Shown here piece by piece: positions 35,306-44,508 of a DNA stretch of 64,000 nt. Position 1 is the stretch's first letter, and the number at the start of each line of letters is the position of its first letter. The position numbers were made by a program, and so were the translations under genes. A model generated the notes under the pieces. It worked only from the letters and a program-made list of their open reading frames with translations. It did no database searches and was not told the DNA's origin. The DNA lies in assembly GCA_963774945.1 (NCBI GenBank), contig CAVZHA010000027.1:1736001-1800000 (forward strand), given 5' to 3'. Origin of the DNA: Trebonia sp963774945. Its GTDB lineage: Bacteria; Actinomycetota; Actinomycetes; Streptosporangiales; Streptosporangiaceae.

Positions 35306-36781
35306 CCCCGACGGGTGCTCGGCCTGAGCCCCGGCTTGGGGCCGCCCGCGCCCTTGCCGCGCTTCTCGCGCATGCGCATGCTCACCTTGATCGGGCTGCC
35401 TGCGAAGCCGAAGTCCTCGCGCAGCCGGCGCTCGATGAACCGGCGGTAGGTCTCCTCGAGGAACCCGGTCGTGAACAGCACGAAGTGCGGCGGCCTGATG
35501 CCGGCCTGGGTGGCGAACAGGATGCGCGGCTGCTTGCCGCCGCGCAGCGGCGGCGGGGTGCCCGCGATGACGGCGTTCAGCCAGGTGTTGAGCTGCCCGG
35601 TGGAGATCCGCTGCTCCCAGCCCGCGAGCGCCTGCTCGATCGCCGGCACCAGCCGCTCGACGTGCCGGCCGGTCATCGGCCGAGATGTTCACCCGGGGCG
35701 CCCAGCGGACGTGGTAGAGCTGCCGCTCGATCTCCCGCTCGAGGTAGTGGCGGCGCTCCTCGTCGGCCAGGTCCCACTTGTTGTAGGCGATGACGAGCGC
35801 CCGGCCCGACTCGACCACCATCGTCAGGATCCGCAGGTCCTGCTCGGTGAGCGGCTCGCTCGCGTCGATCAGCACGACCGCGACCTCGGCCCGGTCGAGC
35901 GCTCCCTGGGTGCGCAGCGTCGCGTAGTAGTCGGCGCCCTGGCTGTCCCTGAACCGCTTCCTGATCCCGGCCGTGTCGACGAACCGCCAGGTGGTGCCGC
36001 CGAGCTCGATCAGCTCGTCGACCGGGTCGCGGGTGGTGCCCGCAACCGAGTCGACGACCGCCCGCTGCTCCCCGACCAGCTTGTTGAGCAGGGAGGACTT
36101 GCCGACGTTGGGCTTGCCGATCAGCGCCACCCGGCGCGGCCCGGTCTCGCCGAGCCGCTCCCGCGGCGCCTCGGGGAGCGCCTCGAGGGCCAGGTCGAGC
36201 ATGTCGCCGCTGCCCCGGCCGTGCATGGCGGAGACCATGACCGGCTCGCCGAGGCCGAGCGACCACAGCGACAGCGCGTCGGCCTCGCTCCTGGCGTCGT
36301 CGACCTTGTTGGCCACCAGCACGACCGGCTTGCCCGCGCGGCGCAGCACGTTCGCGACCGCCTCGTCCTCGTCGGTCGCGCCGACCCGCGCGTCCACCAC
36401 GAACAGCACGGCGTCGGCCAGGTCGACGGCGACGCTGGCCTGCTCGGCCACCTGGGCCGCCAGGCCCTGCTGCCGCGCCAGCCAGCCGCCGGTGTCCACC
36501 AGCGTGAACGACCGGCCGCGCCAGTTGGCGTCGTAGGTGACCCGGTCCCTGGTCACCCCCGGCACGTCCTGGACGACGGCCTGCCGCGCCCCGAGGATGC
36601 GGTTGACCAGGGTCGACTTGCCGACGTTGGGCCGACCGACGACGGCCAGGATCGGCTGGCCGGTCGGCCCGCCGTCTAGGTCGCCGTCGGCGTCGTCGAA
36701 GCCGGAGTCGTCAAAGTCGGCGTCGCTGACGTCGCCGATGTCGACCCAGCCGGCGTCGCCGCTGATGTCAGGTGATTCCAC
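35302..36781 (-). CDS. der: Ribosome-associated GTPase Der (EngA), one frameshift
   Basis: Two tandem GTPase domains. The first has GRPNVGKST (49-57), switch DVPGVTRDRV, DTGGW and NKVD. The second has GKPNVGKSS, TTRDPVDE, DTAGIRKR and NKWD, then the KH-like C-terminal domain (GKQPRILFATQAGIRPPHFV). The N-terminal 45 residues are very acidic, common in actinobacteria. A +1 base near 35680 interrupts VNISA|MTGRHVERLVP; removing one G restores it. Der is indispensable for 50S assembly, so this break is almost certainly a sequence error. GTG start at 36781. Confidence 0.93.
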
Positions 36782-36808
36782 GTTAATTCGCCCCGCGTCC
36801 GTTCGTTA

Positions 36809-37507
36809 TCAACTGCTCTTATCCCCCGTGCAGGCGAGCTCGCTGCGCTCCCTGGCCAGCCGGGCGATCTCCTCGATGACCTCGGCCAGGGTCAGGTCGG
36901 TCGCGTCGAGCAGCACCGCGTCGGCGGCCATCTGCGATTGCGCGGCGTCGAGCCGGTCGCGGCGGGCCTGGGCGGCCTCGGTCGCGTCGACTGCGGCGCC
37001 CTGCTCGGCGGCGCGCCGCCGAGCGCGCGCCTGCGGGTCCGCGGTCAGGAACACCTTGAGCTGGGCGTCCGGGGCGACGACGGTGCCGATGTCGCGGCCC
37101 TCGGCGACGATGCCGACGGCGGCCGCTGAGATGATCGCGCGCTGCGCGGCGATCAGGTGGTCGCGCACCGCCTGAACCCTCGCGACGACGCTGACCTGGG
37201 CGGAGACCGCCTCGGAGCGGATTTCGCGGGAAACGTCGTCGCCGTTGACGCGGGTCCACGGGTCGTCCGGGTCGGTGCAGACCTCGATCACCGGCTCCGC
37301 CGCCCGGGCCGCGACCAGCTGCTCGTCGGCGGTGTCGACCCCGACCGTCATCAGCCACCAGGTCAGCGCCCGGTACATCGCGCCGGTGTCCAGGTAGCTC
37401 AGGCCGAGCGAGCTGGCCACGCCCCGGGACGCGCTTGACTTGCCGGACCCCGACGGCCCGTCAATGGCCACCACAAACCCGCTCGACGATGAGATTCCCA
37501 CCGCCAA
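36809..37507 (-). CDS. cmk: Cytidylate kinase
   Basis: A 232-residue (d)CMP kinase. P-loop AIDGPSGSGKSSASRGVA (about 14-31), YLDTGAMYRALT, VSREIRSEAVSAQVSVVA, VAEGRDIGTVVAPDAQLKVFLTAD (substrate and LID regions). It phosphorylates CMP and dCMP for pyrimidine nucleotide recycling. It lies 27 bases upstream of der on the same strand, the usual actinobacterial cmk-der pair, here followed by bioA. Confidence 0.94.
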   Translation of the reverse strand: MAVGISSSSGFVVAIDGPSGSGKSSASRGVASSLGLSYLDTGAMYRALTWWLMTVGVDTADEQLVAARAAEPVIEVCTDPDDPWTRVNGDDVSREIRSEAVSAQVSVVARVQAVRDHLIAAQRAIISAAAVGIVAEGRDIGTVVAPDAQLKVFLTADPQARARRRAAEQGAAVDATEAAQARRDRLDAAQSQMAADAVLLDATDLTLAEVIEEIARLARERSELACTGDKSS

Positions 37508-37577
37508 ATGGTACCGGGCACGCCCGTCCCGTCTGGCCCGGCGGTTTCCGGCGGGTAAAAGCTCCTTCTTGAAGCGG

Positions 37578-37903
37578 TCAGCCGCTCTTGCGGCGGAAGT
37601 TGCGGCGGCTGGCGGCGGGGCCGTGCGCGCCGCTGACCTTGCCTGCCTCGTGGGCGCCCTTGCCCTGGCCCTCGGCGTGCACCTGGCGCTTGCGGTCGAG
37701 TGCCTCGCGGAACTTGGCCTTCACGTCGTCGATGTCCGGCTTGTCGGCCTCGTCGGTGGCAGTCGCCGGCCGCGGGCCGGTCTCGGCGTCCGGCGTGGCG
37801 TCGGCCTGTCGCCGACCGCGTCAGCTTCCGTGGTCGCGGCGGACTCGGTCTCGGCCGCCTGGGCCGATGCCTTCGAGGTGTCCTGCTTCGCGCTCTTGGT
37901 CAT
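37578..37903 (-). CDS. DUF5302 small protein, frameshifted
   Basis: The N-terminus is a Ser/Thr/Ala/Glu-rich disordered segment (MTKSAKQDTSKASAQAAETE). After a frame change near 37810 the conserved part follows: DEADKPDIDDVKAKFREALD, RKRQVHAEGQGKGAHEAGKV and a basic end RRNFRRKSG. This is the DUF5302 signature of small actinobacterial proteins of unknown role. The phase change is -1 or +2. It lies between cmk and tyrA on the same strand. Confidence 0.78.
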
Positions 37904-37952
37904 GAGGTCAAGCTTCGCACACCGAGCCGGCCGTCGCGTAATCCATTTCGGG

Positions 37953-39046
37953 CTACCGGCGGACGGGCCAGCCGCCCGCTTCCATGGCGTCGAGCAGGGC
38001 GCCGGCCTGGTCGGGGCGGATGGAGAGCTCGGCCACGCCGACCGGGAGACCGGGCGAGTGCTCGAGCCGGATGTCCTCGATGTTCACCCCGGCCGCGCCG
38101 GCCGCGTTGAACAGCCGGGCCAGCTCGCCCGGACGGTCGGCGATGACCACCTGGACCAGGCGGAAGTTCCTCGGCTGCCCGCCGTGCTTGCCCGGGATGC
38201 GCGCCACCCCGGCCTGGCCCCGGTCGAGCAGGCCGGCCACGTCCGGCCCTGGTCGCACTCGCCGGCCAGTTCGCGGGCGGCGGCCGCCAGGTCCTCGGCC
38301 ACCGCGGCGACCACCTCGGCGACCGGGCCGGCGTTGGCGGTCAGGATCTGCGTCCACAGCGCGCTGTCGCCGGCCGCGATCCTGGTGACGTCGCGCAGGC
38401 CCTGCCCGGCCAGCCCGAGCGCGTCGGCCGGGACCGACGAGGGCGCCAGCCGGGCCGCCATCGCCACCGCGACCAGGTGCGGGGCGTGCGAGACGAGCGC
38501 GACCCAGCGATCGTGGGTCTGCCGGGTCGGTCGTCACCGGAACGGCCCCGCACGCGACCGCGAGCGCGGTCACCGCCGCCACCGCGTCGGCGCTGACGTC
38601 TCCGGCAGCGGGCACAGCGCCCAGGTCCGGCCGAGGAACAGATCGGCCTGGGCGGCGGCGGGCCCGTGCCGCTCCCGGCCCGCCAGCGGATGCGAGGGCA
38701 CGTACGTTTCCAGGTCGCAGCCGAGCTCGCGCGCCTGCGCCACCGGCAGCGCCTTCACGCTGGCGACGTCGGTGTACCACTCCGCGACGGCGCAGTCCTG
38801 CGCGTGGCCGAGCATCTCCGCCGACCACGGCCGGCGGCATCGCCAGCACCGCGACGTCGGCGATGCCCTTGGCGTCGCGCAGGTCCGGCACCACGACGCC
38901 GGCCCCGAGGTCGGCCGCGAGCTTCGGCCGTCGCCTCGTCGGCGTCGCTCAGCCACACCTCGGCGCCCTTGGCGCGCAGCGCGAGGGCGACCGAGGTCCC
39001 GATCAGCCCGGTCCCCGCGATCAGCACCCGCCCCGGCGTCGGACAT
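37953..39046 (-). CDS. tyrA: Prephenate dehydrogenase, about six frameshifts
   Basis: It oxidatively decarboxylates prephenate in tyrosine synthesis. Pieces in order: VLIAGTGLIGTSVALALRAK (NAD-binding), VVPDLRDAKGIADVAVLAMP, VASVKALPVAQARELG, YVPSHPLAGRERHGP, DLFLGRTWALCPLPE, HAPHLVAVAMAARL, GLRDVTRIAAGDSALWTQIL. A C-terminal ACT-like domain has FRLVQVVIADRPGELARLFN and GVNIEDIRLEHSPG. The frame changes repeatedly, near 39033, 38925, 38825, 38600, 38515 and 38240. The ATG at 39046 shares a base with the aroH stop (TAATG). Every domain is present, so this is a full gene with sequence errors. Confidence 0.85.
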
Positions 39047-39408
39047 TACTGGGCGATGTCCTGGCGGAGCCCGACGGCGCCGCGGAGGTAGACGTGCTGG
39101 ATCTCGGCGCGGGTCTGGTCGGTGTCGACGTGGGCCATCAGCCGGACGACGCGGGGCATGGCGCCGGGGACCGGGATCTCGGTCGAGCACATCAGCGGGA
39201 CCGCGTGGAAGCCGAGCTTGCGCGCCGCCAGCGCCGGAAACTCGGCCGTCAGGTCCGGGGTCACGGTGAACAGCACGCTGATCACGTCGTCGGGGGTGAG
39301 GTCGTTGCGGCTCATCACCGCGCTCACCAGCTCGGCGGTGCCCTCAAGGATGGCGTCCCTGTCGTCGGCGTCGATCTGGATCGCGCCGCGAATGGCCCTG
39401 ACTGTCAC
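39046..39408 (-). CDS. aroH: Chorismate mutase, AroH type
   Basis: A 120-residue AroH-class (trimeric barrel) chorismate mutase. VRAIRGAIQIDADDRDAILEG, Glu in the LVSAVMSRNDLTPDDVISVLFT region, LTAEFPALAARKLGF, VPLMCSTEIPVPGAMPRVVR and the C-terminal AEIQHVYLRGAVGLR carrying active-site Tyr and Arg. GTG 39408 has AGGAG 8 bases upstream. It converts chorismate to prephenate, the substrate of the tyrA product encoded next. Confidence 0.93.
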   Translation of the reverse strand: MTVRAIRGAIQIDADDRDAILEGTAELVSAVMSRNDLTPDDVISVLFTVTPDLTAEFPALAARKLGFHAVPLMCSTEIPVPGAMPRVVRLMAHVDTDQTRAEIQHVYLRGAVGLRQDIAQ

Positions 39409-39568
39409 GTGCTCAACTCCTAACGATCTTGATCTCAAGGCTACTCGCCCGCCGCGAGCCGAAGGGCGCGCCGATGCCTGGGCTGAGGAGCGAGGCGGTT
39501 TGCGCCGAGCGACGAGGGAGGGGAGGCATCGGGCTCAAACGCCCGGCGGCGAGCGGCGAAAGCGCTGC

Positions 39569-40453
39569 CTACAGGCCGACGGCGGCGTACAGCTCGCCGA
39601 TCTCCTTGGTGGTGAGGTCCCTGGTGCTACCGGGCGTCAGGTTGCCTAGCTTGATCGGCCCGACCGAGATCCGCACCAGGCGGCTGACCGGATGGCCTAC
39701 CTCGGCCAGCATCCGGCGGACGATGCGATTGCGCCCCTCGTGCAGCGTGATCTCGACCAGGGCGCGCCCGCCGGCCTGCTCGAGCACCCGGAACTTGTCG
39801 GCCACCGCCACCCCGTCCTCGAGTTCGACCCCGGTGGCCAGCCGCCGGCCGAGGTCGCGCGGGATCGGGCCGGGCACGTCGGCCAGGTAGGTCTTGGCGA
39901 CCTCGTAGCTCGGGTGCGCGAGCCGGTGCGCGAGCTCGCCGTCGTTGGTGAGCAGCATCAGGCCCTCGGTGTCGTAGTCGAGCCTGCCCACGTGGAAGAG
40001 CCGCTCGGCCCGGTCGCCGAGGAAGTCGGTGATGGTGGCCCGGCCGCGGTCGTCGGTCATCGCCGTCAGCACCTTCACCGGCTTGTTGAACGCCAGGTAG
40101 ACGACGTCCTGCCGGGACGGGATGCGCTTGCCGTCCACCCGGATGATCTGGTTCTCCGGGTCCACCCGGGCGCCGAACCGGCGGACGATCTGGCCGGCCA
40201 CCTCGACCCGGCCGGCCCCGATCAGCTCCTCGCAGTGCCGCCGGCTGCCCACCCCGGCCGCCGCCAGCACCTTCTGCAGCCGGACGCCGCCCGGCACGTC
40301 GGCCAGGTCGTCCCGGTCGCCCGCGTCGTCGGCGAAGTCGTCGGAGTCGTCGTCCTCGAAGCCCATGCTGCGCAGGGCCCGCAGTCGGGCCTGTGCCTCC
40401 GGCGACAGCTCGACCGGGTTACCTTCGGAACCGCTACGCCCGCGTCCGTTCAT
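39569..40453 (-). CDS. rluB: 23S rRNA pseudouridine synthase, RluB/RsuA family
   Basis: An acidic N-terminal stretch (EDDDSDDFADDAGDRDD), then an S4 RNA-binding domain (VRLQKVLAAAGVGSRRHCEELI). The catalytic domain has FHVGRLDYDTEGLMLLTNDG (catalytic Asp in GRLDYDTEG), followed by KTYLADVPG and HEGRNRIVRRMLAEVGHPV. It isomerises a uridine in the peptidyl-transferase region. The ATG at 40453 overlaps scpB by 20 bases. The 160 bases downstream, before aroH, hold no feature I can name. Confidence 0.9.
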   Translation of the reverse strand: MNGRGRSGSEGNPVELSPEAQARLRALRSMGFEDDDSDDFADDAGDRDDLADVPGGVRLQKVLAAAGVGSRRHCEELIGAGRVEVAGQIVRRFGARVDPENQIIRVDGKRIPSRQDVVYLAFNKPVKVLTAMTDDRGRATITDFLGDRAERLFHVGRLDYDTEGLMLLTNDGELAHRLAHPSYEVAKTYLADVPGPIPRDLGRRLATGVELEDGVAVADKFRVLEQAGGRALVEITLHEGRNRIVRRMLAEVGHPVSRLVRISVGPIKLGNLTPGSTRDLTTKEIGELYAAVGL

Positions 40454-41213
40454 TGTCCTCAATGTCCTCAATGTTCTCCGGCAGGAACGGCGCCAGGTCG
40501 GGCAGGTCGTCCAGGGACGCCATGCCCAGCCGCTCGAGAAAGTAGCCGGTTGTGCGGTACAGAATCGCGCCGGTCTCCTGATCGGTACCGGAGTCCTCGA
40601 CCAGACCGCGCAGCACGAGCGTCCTGATCACGCCGTCGCAGTTGACACCGCGGACCGCCGACACCCGGGCCCGGCTGACCGGCTGCCGGTAGGCGATCAC
40701 GGCCAGGGTTTCCAGCGCCGCCTGGGTGAGGCGGACCTCTTGCCCGTCCCTGACGAACCGCTCGACCAATGGCGCGCAGTCCTCACGAGTATAGAAGCGC
40801 CAGCCGCCCGCAATCTCCCGCAGGTCGAAGCCGCGGCCGTCGGCCGTGTACTCGGCCGCGAGGGCGCGCAGGGCGGCGTCGATCTCGCCCCGGGGCCGCT
40901 CGAGCACCTGGGCGAGCAGCACCTCGGGCACCGGCTCGTCGGCGACGAGCAGGATCGCCTCGAGACTGGCGCGCACCCCGGGACCGTCGAGCTCCTCGAT
41001 GTCGGCCTCGTCGGCGCCAGCGCGGGCCACGACGTCGACCTCTACGCCGCTAACCGGATCCCGGGCGATCGCGTCATCGTCGACCGTGGCGTCGCCCGCT
41101 CCGCTGTCGCTTGGCGCGCCTTCGTTCGCCGCGCCTTCGTTCGCCGCGCCTTCGTTCGCCGCGCCTTCGTTCGGCGCGCCGCCGTCAGCGCCGTCTGCAA
41201 AACTGCTGGTCAT
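40434..41213 (-). CDS. scpB: Segregation and condensation protein B
   Basis: Two winged-helix domains: VRASLEAILLVADEPVPEVLLAQVLER, then LREIAGGWRFYTREDCAPLVERFV, and LTQAALETLAVIAYRQPVSRARVSAVRGVNCDGVIRTLVLRGLV. An extra acidic N-terminus contains a tandem N-E-G-A-(A/P) repeat. It forms the SMC-ScpA-ScpB condensin with the product of the overlapping upstream gene. The C-terminus ends in a short acidic tail. Overlaps on both sides show a tightly packed operon. Confidence 0.93.
   Translation of the reverse strand: MTSSFADGADGGAPNEGAANEGAANEGAANEGAPSDSGAGDATVDDDAIARDPVSGVEVDVVARAGADEADIEELDGPGVRASLEAILLVADEPVPEVLLAQVLERPRGEIDAALRALAAEYTADGRGFDLREIAGGWRFYTREDCAPLVERFVRDGQEVRLTQAALETLAVIAYRQPVSRARVSAVRGVNCDGVIRTLVLRGLVEDSGTDQETGAILYRTTGYFLERLGMASLDDLPDLAPFLPENIEDIEDNERTRA
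41116..41175. repeat. 15-bp tandem repeat within scpB
   Basis: Four units of GCGCCTTCGTTCGCC (the last with one change) encode the N-E-G-A repeat in the variable N-terminus of ScpB. The unit is a multiple of three, so copy-number changes would keep the frame. Confidence 0.9.
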
Positions 41214-42088
41214 GTGTAGTCTTCTTCTTCGCTTTGGCTGTCAGGGTCGGTAGCGGTCACGGCGTCGCCGCCGCGCGAGCCGGGCGCGTCCAGCTGGAAC
41301 TCGCGGTCCCCGCCGGTCCAGCTCACGTACAGCTCGCCGAGCGGCGCCACCTGCTCGAACGAGACCACATCCTCACGGTAGAGCTCGAGCAGGGCCAGGA
41401 ACGACGCGACGATCTCATAGTTCCCCGCGGCACCCGCCGACAGCTGCCGGAACGACGCCTTCCCGAGCGCGCGCAGCCGCTCCGCCATCAGCACCGCCTG
41501 CTCCCTGATGGAGACGAACGCCGCGTGGATGTGCTCGGTCGACACCACCGGCGGAGCCTTCGGGGTGAGCGCTCGGGCCGCCAGGGCCGCGAACTCAGCC
41601 GGGCCGATCGCGAACAGCAGCTCGGGCAGCAGTCCGGCGAACCGTGCCTCAAGCGGCACCCGCCGTGGGAATCGCTTGGCCGAGGCCGCCATCCGGCCGG
41701 CGAAGATCGCGGCGACCTCCTTGTACGCCCGGTACTGCAGCAGCCGGGCGAAGAGCAGGTCGCGCGCCTCGAGCAGCGCCAGGTCCTCCTCGTCCTCGAC
41801 CTCGCCCGACGGCAGCAGCCGGGCCGCCTTGAGGTCGAGCAGGGTCGCGGCGACAAGCAGGAAGTAGGACACCTGGTCCAGGTCCCAGCCGCCGGAGCGG
41901 TGCCTGATGTAGGAGATGAACTCGTCCGTGACCTTGGACAGCGACACCTCGGTGATGTCCAGCTTGTGCTTGGAGATCAGCCCGAGGAGCAGGTCGAACG
42001 GGCCCTCGAAGACGTCGAGGTGCACCTCGAAGGCACCTGCGCCGCGCGGCGCGTCATCCGGCTCGGCCGCTTTCGTCGTCATCATCAT
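41210..42088 (-). CDS. scpA: Segregation and condensation protein A
   Basis: A 292-residue kleisin. FEVHLDVFEGPFDLLLGLISKHKLDITEVSLSKVTDEFISYI is the diagnostic N-terminal domain, followed by DLDQVSYFLLVAATLLDLKAARLLP, then LLQYRAYKEVAAIFAGR, and the C-terminal winged helix (SFLALLELYREDVVSFEQVAPLGELYVSW). It bridges SMC heads with ScpB. Start at the first of three ATGs (42088). It overlaps the small upstream gene by 35 bases. Confidence 0.94.
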   Translation of the reverse strand: MMMTTKAAEPDDAPRGAGAFEVHLDVFEGPFDLLLGLISKHKLDITEVSLSKVTDEFISYIRHRSGGWDLDQVSYFLLVAATLLDLKAARLLPSGEVEDEEDLALLEARDLLFARLLQYRAYKEVAAIFAGRMAASAKRFPRRVPLEARFAGLLPELLFAIGPAEFAALAARALTPKAPPVVSTEHIHAAFVSIREQAVLMAERLRALGKASFRQLSAGAAGNYEIVASFLALLELYREDVVSFEQVAPLGELYVSWTGGDREFQLDAPGSRGGDAVTATDPDSQSEEEDYT

Positions 42089-42404
42089 TCATGCTAGCCC
42101 GGATGTTGCGGACCACGAGGCTGTCATCGCCTCGCGCGTCCAGGTCGGCGAGCAGGATCGCGATCGCCTCGCGGACCAGGCGGCCCCGGTCGAGGACGAC
42201 TCCGATCCGGCGCAGTTGCAGCCGCGCGTGCTCGAGTTCGAGCAGCTCGGTCGCGGAAAGGTAGACGGTGATCTTCTGGTCGTGTCGTTCCCTGCCCGTC
42301 GCCTGGCGTTCATCGGAGGCGGCTGGCGGGGACGCGGCGGGGCGCAGCAGCTCTGCGACCCCGGGAACGCTTACCCGGCGTGACCGACCCCGTCCGTCCG
42401 CCAC
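42054..42404 (-). CDS. Small ribbon-helix-helix-like protein between parA and scpA
   Basis: A 116-residue protein. After a basic, Pro/Ala-rich N-terminus comes QKITVYLSATELLELEHARLQLRRIGVVLDRGRLVREAIAILLADLD, a strand-helix-helix pattern like RHH DNA-binding proteins. The tail is acidic. It overlaps parA by 34 bases (GTG 42404) and scpA by 35 bases. This placement, conserved as I recall in actinomycetes, suggests a role in chromosome organisation with ParA/ScpAB. That role is inference. Confidence 0.72.
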   Translation of the reverse strand: MADGRGRSRRVSVPGVAELLRPAASPPAASDERQATGRERHDQKITVYLSATELLELEHARLQLRRIGVVLDRGRLVREAIAILLADLDARGDDSLVVRNIRASMNDDDDESGRAG

Positions 42405-43264
42405 CGCTCAAGTACCTCCTTGGCAAGCTCACGGTAGGAGTTTGCCCCCATCGACGAGGAATCGAAGCTCGTGATGGGCTCACCGGCAACGGTAGCGTCC
42501 GGGAACCTCACCGTGCGGTTGATCACCGTATGAAAAACCTTGTCGCCGAAGCCGTTCACCACCGATCCGAGCACTTCACGGGTGTGCAAGGTGCGCGAAT
42601 CGTACATAGTGCCCAGCAGGCCATCGATGGCGAGATCCGGGTTGAGCCGCTGCTGCACCTTGTCGATGGTCTCCATCAGCAGCGCCACCCCGCGCATCGC
42701 GAAGTACTCGCACTCGAGCGGGATGAGCACGCTGTTAGCGCACGCGAGCGCGTTGATCGTGAGCAGGCCGAGCGACGGCTGGCAGTCGATCATGATGAAG
42801 TCGTACTCGGGCACGATCGACTTGAGCGCGCGGCCGAGCACGAACTCGCGGCCGACCTCCGACACCAGCTGGACCTCGGCCCCGGACAGGTCGATGTTGG
42901 AGGGCAGCAGGTCCAGGTTCTTGATCCCGGTCGGGAAGATGACGTCCCTGGCGCTGACACCGCGCTCCATCAGCAGGTTGTAGACCGTGGAGTCGATGTC
43001 GTGGGGCTGGATGCCGAGACCGACCGACAGCGCCCCCTGCGGGTCGAAGTCCACCAGGAGCATCTTGCGACCCTGCTCCGCGAGCGCCGCGCCCAGGTTG
43101 ATGGTCGTCGTCGTCTTGCCGACGCCGCCCTTCTGGTTGCAGATCGCCACGATCCGGGCCGGGCCGTGCTCGGCCAGCACCTTGGGCGTGGGGAAGGCGG
43201 GCAGCGGCCGCCCCGTTGGCCCGATGTCACCGGGCAGTAGCTCCATTACGCGCGATGCGGCCAC
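42371..43264 (-). CDS. ParA/Soj-family ATPase
   Basis: A 297-residue ParA-like ATPase with deviant Walker A QKGGVGKTTTTINLG (about 44-58), VDFDPQGALSVGLG (A' box), FIMIDCQPSLGLLTINAL (B box) and LEVLERWRTD at the end. It lacks a helix-turn-helix N-terminus. No parB gene is nearby, so this is the second, scpAB-linked ParA of actinomycetes rather than the origin-proximal parA. GTG start at 43264. Confidence 0.9.
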   Translation of the reverse strand: MAASRVMELLPGDIGPTGRPLPAFPTPKVLAEHGPARIVAICNQKGGVGKTTTTINLGAALAEQGRKMLLVDFDPQGALSVGLGIQPHDIDSTVYNLLMERGVSARDVIFPTGIKNLDLLPSNIDLSGAEVQLVSEVGREFVLGRALKSIVPEYDFIMIDCQPSLGLLTINALACANSVLIPLECEYFAMRGVALLMETIDKVQQRLNPDLAIDGLLGTMYDSRTLHTREVLGSVVNGFGDKVFHTVINRTVRFPDATVAGEPITSFDSSSMGANSYRELAKEVLERWRTDGVGHAG

Positions 43265-43374
43265 CAGTAAGATCCTCCCGGGGCTAGAGGTCGCGAACTG
43301 ATCCGGACTCTAGGACCCCCGCCGGACAGGGGCAAGCCACCGCGCCGTTAACGTCGGAGATTTCCTCCGTACGC

Positions 43375-44329
43375 CTATGATTTGCTGCTCTGCGACCCCA
43401 GAGCCCGCGGGTGCGCGGCGGCGTACACCTCTCTGAGCTTGTCTACCGTCACCAGAGTGTAGACCTGCGTGGTGGTCACCGAGGCGTGTCCGAGCAACTC
43501 CTGCACGACGCGGATGTCGGCCCCCCCGTCGAGGAGGTGGGTGGCGAAGGAGTGCCGGAGGGTATGGGGTGAAACATCCATTTTCCCCGAACGGACCGCT
43601 GCTTCGCGTAGCACCCCCCACGCGCCCTGCCGGGTGAGCCGGCCGCCGCGGGCGTTGAGGAACACCGCCGGGGACGCCCGCCGGACGGCGGCGGCCGCGA
43701 GGACGGGACGGCCGCGCACCAGATAGGCGTCGAGCGCGCGGACCGCGTAGCTGCCGACGGGGACGTAGCGCTGCTTCGCCGCCCTTGCCGCTGAGCCTGA
43801 CCGCCGGGTCAGCCGCCAGGTGGTCGAGGTCGTCGACGTCGAGGCCGGTCACCTCGGAGATCCGCGCCCCGGTCCCGTAGAGGAACTCAAGCAGCGCGCG
43901 GTCGCGCAGCACCCGCGGGTCGGGGTCGTCGGTCGAGCCGGCCGCGTCGAGCAGCCGCTCGATCTGGTCGATGGTGATCGCCTTGGGCAGCCGCCTCGGC
44001 GGCGGTGGCGGCGCGACCTCACGGGCCGGGTCGTCGACGGTCAGGCCCTGTGCGCGAGCGAACGCGTGCAGACCGCGGACCGCCACCACCGCACGGCCGA
44101 CCGAACTGGTGGCGAGCGGCGGATGATTTTCGTCGCCGGTGTGCAGCGCGGCCCGGAACTCGGCCACGTCGATGGAGGTGACGTCGCCGAGCGCGGTCTT
44201 ACCGCGCGCCGCCAGGATCTCGGCGTACCGGTTGAGGTCCCGCCGGTACGACTCGACCGTGTTGGCCGCCAGCCCGCGCTCCACGACGAGGTGCTGCAGG
44301 TACTCGCGCGCCCCGTCGGCAACGCTCAC
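43375..44329 (-). CDS. xerD: Tyrosine recombinase XerD, one frameshift
   Basis: It resolves chromosome dimers at dif with XerC. The SAM-like N-domain has YLQHLVVERGLAANTVESYRRDLNRY. The catalytic residues are Arg in GTGARISEV, His-x-x-Arg in SPHTLRHSFATHLLDGG, His in ELLGHASVTTTQVYT and the nucleophile Tyr in that segment. A +1 G near 43785 interrupts SGKGGKQRYVPVGS. GTG 44329 is chosen because the family start lies there. A palindromic repeat lies 21 bases upstream and probably contains or replaced its promoter. Confidence 0.92.
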
Positions 44330-44350
44330 CACTCCGGCACCGGCCGATCG

Positions 44351-44440
44351 AAAAGATCTTGGAGACAATTTTTATCGCGGAAGTTTTGCACGCGTATAGC
44401 GTGCTTTTCTTCCGTCATGAAAAAGGTTTCCAAGATCTTT
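44351..44440. repeat. 90-bp palindromic dispersed repeat, complete copy
   Basis: Terminal inverted repeats AAAGATCTTGGAGAC (44352-44366) and GTTTCCAAGATCTTT (44426-44440) differ at one base. Inside is a second palindrome: CGGAAG-TTTT-GCACGC-GTATA-GCGTGC-TTTT-CTTCCG. The whole unit can fold into a long hairpin. A partial copy lies at 16199-16261. It resembles a MITE or REP-type element and encodes nothing. It sits between xerD and the NUDIX gene. Confidence 0.82.
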
Positions 44441-44508
44441 GTGACTCGAGGGGTCGGAGGTCCTGGTGGGGCAGTGCGGGGAGCGGGCATGGGTGGCGGG
44501 GGGTGGGG

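Noticed and set aside
35302..36781. Programmed ribosomal frameshifting in der, polA, uvrB and others
   Set aside because: No slippery heptamers or common signal at the breaks, many unrelated genes affected, and simple one-base removal restores each; sequence error is simpler.
39440..39568. Possible small RNA or gene between aroH and rluB
   Set aside because: No frame, hairpin or promoter strong enough to support a call.
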